Assembly: GCA_031308135.1 (NCBI GenBank)
Contig: JAHLJT010002999.1
Coordinates: 1-64,000 of the forward strand
Reading direction: 5' to 3'
DNA length: 64,000 nt
DNA from: Acheta domesticus
Taxonomy: Eukaryota; Arthropoda; Insecta; Orthoptera; Gryllidae
In this document: piece by piece, positions 55,474 to 64,000 of the stretch
How the letters are laid out: the number at the start of each line of letters is the position of its first letter
How positions within the stretch are numbered: the stretch's first letter is position 1
Program-made: the position numbers and the translations under genes
The notes under the pieces: generated by a model
Databases searched by the model: none
Told to the model about the DNA's origin: nothing
The model's input: the letters and a program-made list of their open reading frames with translations, nothing else

Positions 55474-55955
55474 CTAGTGGTGCTACAGAATGGCACAAAC
55501 TTTCCTGTATTAGTTTTCTATTTCTATGGGTCTGGGTGAGTTATTTGGTATTGCCACATACTTGTGCCAGCTGCTGCCATCTATTGCCACCCAAACAACA
55601 TTTTTTTGACATTTTCTTAATTTTTCAATTTTATAATGGTAGAACGGAAATATTAATTTTAGAATATTAAAGGATACTAAAACCTCATTTCAAGATATTT
55701 AAAGCACATTCACACACAAATACAGTAGTGTTTACAAATTGCTGGAATTGTACATATTAACGGCTTGAGAAATCTTTAAAAAAATTACATTTGTGTAACT
55801 TTTGAAAATAACAACAAAAATATACCCTAAATTGAACTTTACGTCATATTCAATTAGTATTATTTGTATAAAAATGTTGAAGAAAAAATATGGAGCCATT
55901 TTTGATAAAATGGTGTTTGAGCGTTTCTGAAAAGGCGGAATTTTAACTTTTCTGT
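55474..55955 (+). repeat. Repeat family A, 5' part
   Basis: Begins AACTAGTGGTGCTACAGAAT, followed by GCCAGCTGCTGCCATCTATT. It is truncated at GGCGGAATTTTAAC, where an inverted copy begins. Confidence 0.65.
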
Positions 55956-57181
55956 ATACATACGTATATACAGAGTAAAATGCATAGTATAGGGAAAGTT
56001 ATGTAATGTTGCGTGAAAAAATGGTGAATTGTAAGTGGAAAAAAATTCATTGCCGGACCCTGATTACGAAAAAGTGGACAGAACCAGCTGTTAAATAAAG
56101 AAAAAAAAATCCCCACGTGGTGTAGCCAGAATCCCTGTTATGTGGGTCCTTGATACCAAAAAAACAATTGAAAGCAAAACATCTGTCAGTCTGTGAACAC
56201 CACCAGTGCCTAAACCACTCGTAGGATTTTTTCCAAATTGAAGAAACCCTGTCCGCCTGGCTCTAGTCTAAGCTTTGAGACGTTGAAAAACTTTCTTCAA
56301 AATTTGGGGGTACTTTACATAAAGCCCCCGGGACATTTTCAAAATTTTCTCAAAAACGGCTCCAAATTTTTTCCTGAAATTTCTTGTAAGAATAGAGTAA
56401 AATACACTTATTAAGGTGGCGTAGACTCGTTTTCACAGTTACCTGTGGATTTTCGAAAATTGCAAAAGTTTGAATTTTTTCAGCATCTTCCTCCAACTAC
56501 GAAATTGAAGATAGATATTTTTCCTTCAAATATAATTTATTCCCCATAGTGAGTTCTTTCATGAAGGTCTTATTCACATTTTTGAAAATTTTAGTAGTTT
56601 TTGTGCAATATTGCATGCAATTTTAAAAAAATTAGAAAAACAAGATTTTCTCAAAAACAGCTTCAAATTAGTTTTTTTAAACTTTTGGTAGGGATAGTGC
56701 CAAATGTACTCTACGAGATGACATAAATGTCATGTTGTTCTTATTCTTTTGTTTTTTCAAAAATTACAACAATGAATTTTTTTTTACTTGCTTCTCATGT
56801 CATTAACATTTACATTAGCAGCAATTTGTTCACATTATTATATTAATGAGTACATGTGATTTAAATATGTCATGTAAAGTTTCTCGAAAACTCAACACAT
56901 GTTTTCTATGAAAACTAGCTCAAAATTCTGCCTTTTCAGAAACCCTCAAATGCCATTTTCTCATAAGTCGCTCACAATTTTTTTTTCAAACATTTGGAAT
57001 GGATTGCTAATTGCACTTCCTTTAGTATGACATGAAGTTCTTTTTTGTTTTTTAATAAATTACACAAATGTAATTTTTTTTAAAGATTTCTCATACCGTC
57101 AATATGCACATTTCCAGCAATTTGTAAACACTATTGTATTTATGAGTTGATGTGCTTCAAATGACTTCTAATGAAGTTTTT

Positions 57182-57218
<37 letters not shown>

Positions 57219-57427
57219 AATTCAAATGTCGAATTTTAAAGCGTTTAAACACCCTTTTCTTAAAAACCACTTCAAAATTTTCAAAGAAAATTGCCATTTA
57301 CAACAAGCTTTTACCGCTCTTTAATATTCTTGATAGAATATTTCCGTTCTATTATTAATAAACTGAAAATCAAGAAAATTTCAAAAAATGTACCTTGGGT
57401 GGCGATAGATGGTAGCTGGCAAGAATA
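55956..57427 (-). repeat. Repeat family A, minus copy, left segment
   Basis: Starts at the hairpin side (TATAGGGAAAGTTATGTAAT near 55991), runs through the ACAATTGAAAGCAAAACATC and AAGAATAGAGTAAAATACAC modules, and reaches GATAGATGGTAGCTGGCAAG, where an insertion splits it. The 3' remainder is at 59546-59640. Confidence 0.65.
57184..57214. repeat. Poly(A) run
   Basis: About 31 A in a row inside the family A copy. Confidence 0.9.
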
Positions 57428-58204
57428 TTGATTGATTGATTGATTTAATTACCTATAACAGGGCAAAGCCCCAATTACAGTAGGCACTGCAAGAAAAAAC
57501 ATACAAAAAAAGTTTCATATGAAATAACAAAACTGAATAACAGAAGTCCAATTACAAGAATACATATTTTTGCAAAAATTGATAAAACATACCACACCAG
57601 TAAGATAAACAAAAATGGAAACATTATGTCTTCAAACCAGTCATTACAAAAAAGGAACACATATGAGTATAAAATGACAATATTACAAAAATGGAAAACA
57701 CATCATCAAAATAATTGGAACATAATAGTGAGCAATATGTAATATAATAAATCCTCATTCAGTGATCATTCAGTATTTTATTTAAATTTTGTTTATATTT
57801 TAGAAAGGAAAAGCTTAAGTCTAAATCCCACACTCTACTGAATTCATTGAATTTTTAAGATATTCTCAAGAGTGGTGAATATTTGTGCGATGTTGAATTT
57901 GGTTTATTGAAATATAACAACACAGGTCTACAAAAGAAAACTTTTTGAAATTTGATTTGATAATATCATTTGATCTTTATGTTTTTTGGTGTGCTGAAAC
58001 CGAAAGTGAGGTCAGTTTTTCTCTAGCATGTACATTTTTTTTTCAATCTCAGGTTCAATCTCTGAAGATAGTAGTTATAACAGCACAAGAAAACAGAATC
58101 GGCTGACCGTTTTTATTTATTTACAAGTTATTAACAATACAAAATGCATTGTTTTGTACTGATATAAGCTTGCCAGAGTAAACAGTGATGCATATTTATT
58201 TGTA

Positions 58205-58680
58205 ATTTTTATGAAAACATGTTCTTTTCTTCTGGAAACATCTTCGTGTGCGCTTCTGGGAATATGACTCTTCAGGTGTTTGACGATGTAGCATTCAGTA
58301 ACAGTCCGCCATCATGTTGAAGCTTGATACCTGCGTTCTATCCCCTTGATGTCCTGATGGAACCTTTCCTCTTGTTCTTCACTGATGTTCCCCAGGTTTT
58401 TCGGAAAATAGTCCTCATGTGAGTGTAGGAAGTGAACCTTCAAACTCATGTGGCATCCCAGTGTTTGAAAAGCCTTCAGCATACTTTCCACGCTACATCT
58501 GTAGTTACCAAGGAACTTGTCAACAACCTCTTTAATAGAATTCCAGTCATCCTCTCCTTCTCATCCATGGTCTAAGCAAAATGTGGATCGGAGAAACGTT
58601 TTATGATCTCTGCGCCTACAAAGATTCCTTCTTTTATCTTAGCGTGACTTAAACCAGGAAACATGGTACTTAGGTATTTG
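58205..58680 (-). pseudogene. C-terminal fragment of the uncharacterised arthropod TE-like protein
   Basis: The minus strand reads KEGIFVGAEIIKRFSDPHF, then (after a frame change) DDWNSIKEVVDKFLGNY, MLKAFQTLGCHMSLKVHFLH, SHEDYFPKNLGNISEEQEER and FHQDIKGIERRYQ. After a second shift NMMADCY precedes a stop. This is the C-terminal half of the protein whose central part is at 16958-17310. The His-rich motifs HFLHSH and ERFHQDI are the most conserved part of that family as I know it. Frameshifts and stops show it is dead. The function is unknown, and origin in a mobile element is my inference from its abundance. Confidence 0.65.
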
Positions 58681-58689
58681 AAACATTCA

Positions 58690-59540
58690 CTTTATTTATT
58701 ATGATGAAATGTGTTATATTTATTTGTTACTTCTTGATTGTGAATTCACCACAGATAAAACAGAAGTAGTATAGACTGATAACACAACGCCGATGAGACA
58801 TTTTTCAAAATGCACTTTCAAACTTCAGAAAATCTTTTTTAACACTAGATGACTAGATGACCTAAGTGAATGTATTCACTTCAATTGATACTACTGGACT
58901 GGGAGAATGCGCAACAAAGTGGGCTCCAATTTCCATAGATAACCATTTCTATCTTGATTAACTTCAGAAGGGGACTACCAAGAAAAGATAACAATTACCT
59001 TCGTATCTGAACAGAACCTTTATGACCGCAACGTCTATTCAAGCAGAGTGTTATTAGAACATAATGTTTAGAATGTCAAAAATTGTTTAAGAAAGATATT
59101 GGTTACCAAAGTAAATATGTGCGTATGCTATGGATGTTTCATGGATTTGAAAGAAATGTGTATGTGATGGAGAGTGACGGACTTCATATTCATTTTCAGA
59201 GCACCAAAAAGCAGAAAGATAGACAAAATTATGAAATCAAATTTTTGGTTGTCGACCTGTGTAATTCTAGTCCTCTTAAATTTGATACTCGTGCATTAAA
59301 TGACAATTGTGACCGGAAGTCACTGTTATCTGATAGACCATTAACTATTTTAAATAAAAACAATTGTTCAGCAAAGCCTCTTCTATTGGCAAGAGTAGTT
59401 AGATTGAATTCTTTAACTAAAATATTATAAGAAATTTCATAAGCAGATTGCTTGAACTTTTTGTAATATAAATACCTCGAGAATTGTTTTTGAATTTTTT
59501 TCTATTTGGTTACTCAGTGATATGCAATGAGCAGACCAAA
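58690..59540. other. Unassigned interior of the insertion
   Basis: A 115-codon plus-strand frame (59083-59430) has no recognisable motif. No gene is called. Confidence 0.3.
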
Positions 59541-59545
59541 TAACT

Positions 59546-59640
59546 GTCAAGTATGTGTCAAGTCCGAATAGCTAGCCGAGACCAAATGAAATAGAAAACT
59601 AATATGAGAAAATCTGTGCCATTCTGTAGCACCACTAGTT
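59546..59640 (-). repeat. Repeat family A, minus copy, right segment
   Basis: TATGTGTCAAGTCCGAATAG continues the copy broken at 57427. CTGTGCCATTCTGTAGCACC is the family end. Confidence 0.65.
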
Positions 59641-60280
59641 ATTTCATAAATTTCAAGTAGGTTTTAAATAATTTCTAAAATAATAATGTGTACATGTTTA
59701 ACAAAAGGTTAAATGTAAGAAACGAACTTAGACAAATTCTAACATATGAAGCACATCCAACTGTCTGAAGCGCAGTAAATTTGCAGTGGACTGTAAGTTT
59801 GTCATGAAATTAAAGAAAAACTACTCATATTTTCAAAAAATTCAGCATGACCTGATTTGAAAATTTGTTTTTGAAGAGCACATTTCATTACGAAAAACAA
59901 TAGTATGCTCAGAATTGTAGTTGTAGGAAGAGGACGAAAATTTTTTAATTTTTTAAAATTTTTGCAAAATCAGGCATTTAACCTGCACCATTCTCTTAAG
60001 CTTCCATTATGCTTCCTAAGGTCCCAATTTAATAAAAAAATATTGTGCTTTTTAAGAAAAAAATAGTGTAATGAAAATAAAATTGCGTATGTTTGACACA
60101 CACTTTTGCAAAAAATACTCATGTTTTTGAAAAATTGAACATGAACTTATTTGAAGACCTGTTTTTATGAACACATTTCATTAAAAAGAAATTATATCTT
60201 CGCAATTATAGATGTAGGAAGATGCCAAATTTCTTTTTCATTTTCGATAAATAAGAGTTTTCAATCAACTCTGACCTGAG
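59641..60280. repeat. Family A-like internal modules in tandem
   Basis: Two related blocks with TACTCAT-TTTT-AAAAATT, GAACACATTTCATTA and TAG-TGTAGGAAGA occur near 59820 and 60115, resembling family A middle modules. No termini are seen. Confidence 0.4.
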
Positions 60281-60733
60281 CCATTCCACGTCAAATCGCA
60301 CAAAAAAGACCAAAATTTGATCTTAATATTTTTAATTATTTTCTAATTTTTTCTATTTGTTTTATGGATCAAATAAGTTAACACGTGTATTTTTATTTTT
60401 TTCTAACTTTATTATTTTCGGAAATATTGCATAATAAAATTTGCTAAAAATGACGCGCATCACTAACTTAAAAATATCATATATTTGAATACACTAATTA
60501 TAGAAATTTCGTTCAAGTTCCATTCAAAACTTAAAAACATGCTTCAATTTTAAGATTTTGCATAATATTTAATCTCCTGAATTTTCAATTTTTTTAAAAA
60601 AATTTTGAAAATTGAATATTTTGTAAACTCGATGAGCTAAAAATTTTAAAAAAATATTTATAAACGTACTAGAATATTAATGATAAGTCCAAAAAAATCA
60701 AAGTGGATCTCAGTAACTTTGAAAGATAATAAT
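60281..60733 (-). repeat. Element B, right-type end
   Basis: Starts CCATTCCACGTCAAATCGCA and aligns in inverted orientation with 28190-28646, including TTAACACGTGTATTTTTATT and CTCGATGAGCTAAAAA. It stops at AAACCAG, where a GC-rich block begins. Confidence 0.6.
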
Positions 60734-61640
60734 ATTTTACAAACCAGTGGGGTGCGCCCGCGGCCGAGAAGACTGTCGCCCGCAGCGTCCGCTGAACGAC
60801 GCGACGAAAATGACGTACATCAGCCGGAGAGGGGGAGACGCCGCGTTACCCCTGCCATGAAGGGCACATAAAACGCAAGCCCGCGAGCGGGAGCGGATTG
60901 ATCCGGATCGCCGACCCAGCTCTTTCTTTGGTATTGGAATTATTCGCCGTTAGCTAGGAGACGTTAGCTAGGAGTAACGACGTTAGCTAGGAGTGTCCAA
61001 CGTCAGAAAGACGTCCTAGTCAGTCGTCCGCGAATTTTATTAGATGTTGAGAGAAAATTTTTTCCAGTTACGACACAGTGGTGAATTCGCCTACTAAATT
61101 GCGATAGTAGTTCGCACTGAGATTTAGCCAGATATAATCTGCAGCAGGAGAGAGACTGGCACGAGGTGCTTCGTGAGGCGAGAGTCATTTCACGCCGGTG
61201 TAACGGAAAGCACCGGGCGCGTACAACGGACGTGCTGGACGAGATTGGAGCCAGGCGTATACCACTCGGAATTGGACGAGGGACGGAGCCGGGAGCAGAA
61301 GAGAGAAGAATAGGGGGCCGGGAGCTGAAGAGAGAAGATACGGCGCCGGGACCAGAAGAGGGAAAGCACACGAGGAGGCGAGTCGACAGAGGCGAGGTGT
61401 CGACCTCGGTTGCCGGCGCGCGAGCCATCGGTGTCGCTGCTGCAGCCAGCGCCCGGACGCAGGGCGGGTTTGCGTCAGATTGATGGAAGGTAACGGTTCG
61501 AGCACGAAAAATCTACGTCAAGTTCGCGCCGCCCTAAGGGAAATTTAAAAGAGAAAATAGATGGAAGTAGTGGACTCGGGAGGCAATAAAACTTTCATTT
61601 TGTGATTCATAACGTACGAGCCATTTTTTGATGCCTTATT
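60734..61640 (+). mobile_element. GC-rich LTR-like block
   Basis: An abrupt change to GC-rich sequence occurs inside an AT-rich repeat. ACGTTAGCTAGGAG is tandemly present about three times (60946-60992). A purine-rich segment repeats CCGGGAGCAGAAGAGAG with variants (about 61288-61365). GCAATAAAACTTTCATTTTG (near 61582) looks like a retroelement poly(A) signal. These features fit an insect gypsy-type LTR, but target duplications and exact ends were not found. Open frames on both strands are composition artefacts. Confidence 0.4.
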
Positions 61641-61831
61641 ACCTCAAGAGTTTGTAAATAGAATGTAGTTAATTTATTATTCATAGTTGCAACTGAAGTA
61701 TAGCCTCTTCAGACCCGGTGACAAATGCGCTATGAAATTCTGGTAGTTTTTTGCTGAATTGTGTTGTTTGGGAAGTAAAGAAGCAAATATATCAAAAAAC
61801 AATTTTTTTTACATATATTTCGGAAATCGTT

Positions 61832-61849
61832 GGTGCACATATGTGCACC
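61832..61849. repeat. 18-bp palindrome, piggyBac left subterminal
   Basis: Perfect GGTGCACATATGTGCACC. The same word occurs at 63695-63712, and with one change at 63336-63353. It may be a transposase-binding site. Confidence 0.75.
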
Positions 61850-62036
61850 TCAGGTCAATACTGTAAATTTCCTACTTAAATGTTAGTTAGGAAAAACCAT
61901 AACTGTTAATGGAAATCAGGATATAATTAGAGATAGAAATCTGGAAAAATTATTTATTCCATACTCCTATTATTGATATTAAAAATTCCACATTTACTTA
62001 TTTTACGATTTTTTTGTATGGTATTTCAAAGAACAG

Positions 62037-63265
62037 TTATGCTTCAGTACACACAAATACATATTGCATTTCGTGTTTTTTACTCTTGTTCTTGATTTGT
62101 AACCAACATTTCTTCATTTTTGTTGCAAATTTATTATCACAGAAAACTGGAAAATGGCCAATTTGATCGTATCTTACTTCATCCACAAGTTGACTTACTA
62201 CTTGCCTGGATTTCTTTCTTGGCGTGCAATTTTCAGCACTGTCCCTATCTTTGTTATCAACTGTAAAATGTGGCTGTCTGCTGCTATTCCTACTGTCTTG
62301 GAATTTTACCAATGATATGGCTAAATGCAATCTGAATAAAATCAATGGAAACGGATATTTTTTTTATTTAGGCCTGACTTTTTTCTTGCAATATGAGTCA
62401 ACAGTTTACAATTACAACATAAACTAGACAACTGAATACTCCATTTGGTTGGCCATTTATTTGTTCTTACAGAGCTTCTTTAGTAATAAAGCAACCTTTT
62501 ACATAGATCTTTTGCCCTATATTTTTTTTGTATGCTTGTACAACACCAGACTGTGGTAAATAATTTTTTTCTCTTCTAATTTCGGCTATCTTTCACATGT
62601 ATTGTGTGGAGTGCTACCAACGCACGAGGACAGTAGTGTTACACATTCGCTGTCAATTTTATAAGGATTTTCATCAGGATAGTGAGATGAAAGATTATCA
62701 ACAAAATGTAAATTATTCCTAGTTTTGAAGTATCTATCTCAAGGCATTGTATCGCTGATAAGCGGAAAATGGAGACGTCTACTCCAATACATCTCATCCT
62801 GTGGAATTTTGAGTTTCCGTTATCTCTTATGTAATGTAATTCCTACGTGTTAATTGCTACGTAATGTAAAATTTCTGATACATCATTTCTGATACATTTA
62901 GAAGAAGCTTGCCCTTATTTCAGATTCGTCTGGTATGATACTAACTTCCAAAATTACTATGAAAAATATTCCATGACGATTTCTAGAATACCTTTCGACT
63001 CGTTATAATCCTCGTAGAGTTCCCCATCATCAAGAATGGGTGCCTTTTGAATCATATTTCTCGTTTTCCACAACTTATCATTCCTGCACTTAGTAGAAAT
63101 CTTCTCACTTGTTGTACAGTCTTCAATGTGATTTTCTGATTCAGAATCAGAACTAGATTTTGCAGGCATGGGTTCCTCATCAGCAAATAATTCATCATCA
63201 CTACCTGAGTCCAAAGAATTAACATAACTTTGATTCAGAAATTCAAATAACTGTTCAGTAGTCAT
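62037..63265 (-). pseudogene. piggyBac-type transposase, broken
   Basis: The N-terminal piece (62957-63265) starts MTTEQLFEFLNQSYVN and is acidic (SGSDDELFADEEP). The middle (about 62590-62830, minus) reads PQDEMYWSRRLHFPLISD and DRYFKTRNNLHFVDN, with YPDENPYKIDSE after a stop. These are the blocks before the first catalytic Asp. The C-terminal piece (62037-62345) reads FRLHLAISLV, VRYDQIGHFPVFCDNKFATK, then MKKCWLQIKNKSK. The DDD catalytic core between middle and C terminus is missing, so the element cannot transpose itself. Confidence 0.7.
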
Positions 63266-63335
63266 CGCAGTTCCAACGGAAAAAAAGTTTCGTAACGATG
63301 TAGTCCCATAACCTCAAATTAACGTAATGACCTAA

Positions 63336-63353
63336 GGTGCACATATGTGTACC
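63336..63353. repeat. 18-bp palindrome variant
   Basis: GGTGCACATATGTGTACC, one change from the terminal copies, about 70 bases upstream of the transposase start. Confidence 0.65.
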
Positions 63354-63694
63354 AGCAAAAACAATTGTATACAAAGCATAGAAAAATCCATTTATTCACT
63401 TTCCAAGGATAGAAAGCTCTACTTTCAACTTTATAAATAGATATGAAACAGAAAATACATCATCAGATGATACAATACGTTATCAAAAATACTTCCTCTC
63501 ACGCACCGGCGCGCCGGTGAGAACGGGCCGCCATCTTCTACAATGAACTACTTTCTTCACGCTTAATTCAATACAAAAGTGCACAGAAGCTCCATGCTTG
63601 ATGAAATTAAAAAGCTTGAAGGTTAAAAAACGTGAATCGCCAAAGAAAAGAGGAAAAATCGCAGGTCACACTGAAATACGTGCTTAGAAACGAA

Positions 63695-63712
63695 GGTGCA
63701 CATATGTGCACC
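63695..63712. repeat. 18-bp palindrome, piggyBac right subterminal
   Basis: Perfect GGTGCACATATGTGCACC next to the right inverted end. Confidence 0.75.
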
Positions 63713-63733
63713 TACGGACTGAAGAGGATAGAG

Positions 63734-64000
63734 AGAGTGGTGCCCTAGCGCACGCAGTTTTTTGTCCATGTAACCTTATGCAAGAAAATTTACCAATCTT
63801 AATTTAAATATCACGAATTATTTGTTTAGAATTGGAGATAAATTTGGCCAAAATTTAGTTACAAAGGATTTCCTTAGTTGTTTGAGTAATTATGTAGTGT
63901 GCAATTTTTGAAGAGTTTCGAATTGGTTTTTTTATGTGAATTTTTTTGTGTGTTTGATGTTGCATTGAAGTTTATGTTTGATGATTTTTCTGTAGTAGAC
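63734..64000. other. Unassigned right edge
   Basis: AT-rich sequence with no recognised feature, presumably still within the next INTU intron. Confidence 0.35.

Larger units (their letters stand above)
57428..59545 (-). mobile_element. 2.1 kb insertion splitting a family A copy
   Basis: The left border is a (TGAT)n run followed by TTAATTACCTATAACAGGGC. Read on the minus strand this looks like a LINE 3' end with a short simple-repeat tail (GGTAATTAAATCAATCAATC). CAAGAATAT on the left and CAAGTATGT on the right resemble a target duplication, and removing the insert restores the family A sequence GCTGGCAAG-TATGTGTCAA. The interior includes the protein fragment at 58205-58680 and may be composite. 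Confidence 0.5.
61703..63733 (-). mobile_element. Decayed piggyBac-like element
   Basis: Inverted ends contain CCTCTTCAGACCCG (left, near 61712) and CGGACTGAAGAGG (right, near 63716), close to piggyBac-type termini, though TTAA borders are degraded. Three palindromes related to GGTGCACATATGTGCACC lie near the ends. The transposase remnant is on the minus strand. Confidence 0.65.

Noticed and set aside
59083..59430. 115-codon plus-strand frame
   Set aside because: No recognisable motif, and it lies inside a repeat insertion. It cannot be supported as a gene.
61003..61505. Overlapping frames of 100-140 codons on both strands
   Set aside because: GC-rich block without conserved motifs. Mutually overlapping frames indicate composition, not genes.

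Overview
The window looks like animal, most probably insect, nuclear DNA. It is AT-rich and intron-rich, has microsatellites, and is dominated by decayed transposable elements: Tc1, hAT, piggyBac, R1-type and Jockey-type LINEs, a tRNA-derived SINE, a solo LTR, MITEs and foldback elements. There is no sign of bacterial organisation, rRNA or CRISPR. Two host genes can be supported. One, at 32153-32971 on the minus strand, is a compact single-exon SET-domain protein-lysine methyltransferase resembling the SET part of SETMAR. The other, on the plus strand, is the first half of inturned (INTU), a PDZ and longin-domain planar-polarity/ciliogenesis effector. Eight coding exons lie between 37115 and 55086, with reading phases that join cleanly. 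The rest of INTU must lie beyond the right edge.

Layout. 1-9 kb: a decayed Tc1 transposase, small palindromic repeats and an R1-clade LINE on the minus strand. 9.4-14.2 kb: ORF1 of a Jockey-type LINE cut by a solo LTR with a target-site duplication (TSD), a second 1.46 kb insertion and probably a third. 14.6-19.5 kb: a 430 bp inverted repeat around a dead Jockey reverse transcriptase, a fragment of a widespread uncharacterised TE-like protein, a GC-rich island, and the longest copy of a hairpin-ended repeat ('family A') that recurs across the window. 20.3-22.1 kb: pyrimidine-rich tracts and LINE-like tails. 22.8-30 kb: a broken hAT transposase, tRNA-like Pol III heads, and a TIR element with CCATTCCACG ends ('element B'). 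32-37.1 kb: the two host genes in divergent orientation. Their upstream regions carry inverted copies of one palindromic MITE, and foldback elements lie between them. 37.1-55.1 kb: INTU, its introns filled by family A copies, a CAGGGTG-ended TIR element, hAT remnants with a nested SINE, and microsatellites. 55.1-64 kb: more family A (with a 2.1 kb insertion), a second fragment of the uncharacterised TE-like protein, a GC-rich LTR-like block and a decayed piggyBac element with subterminal palindromes.

The two host genes have no known pathway link. The most unusual structure is in the repeats: family A, the twice-seen uncharacterised protein, the shared promoter-proximal MITE, and inserts whose target duplications let the order of events be read. 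No complete, intact mobile element or clearly new multi-gene system was found.
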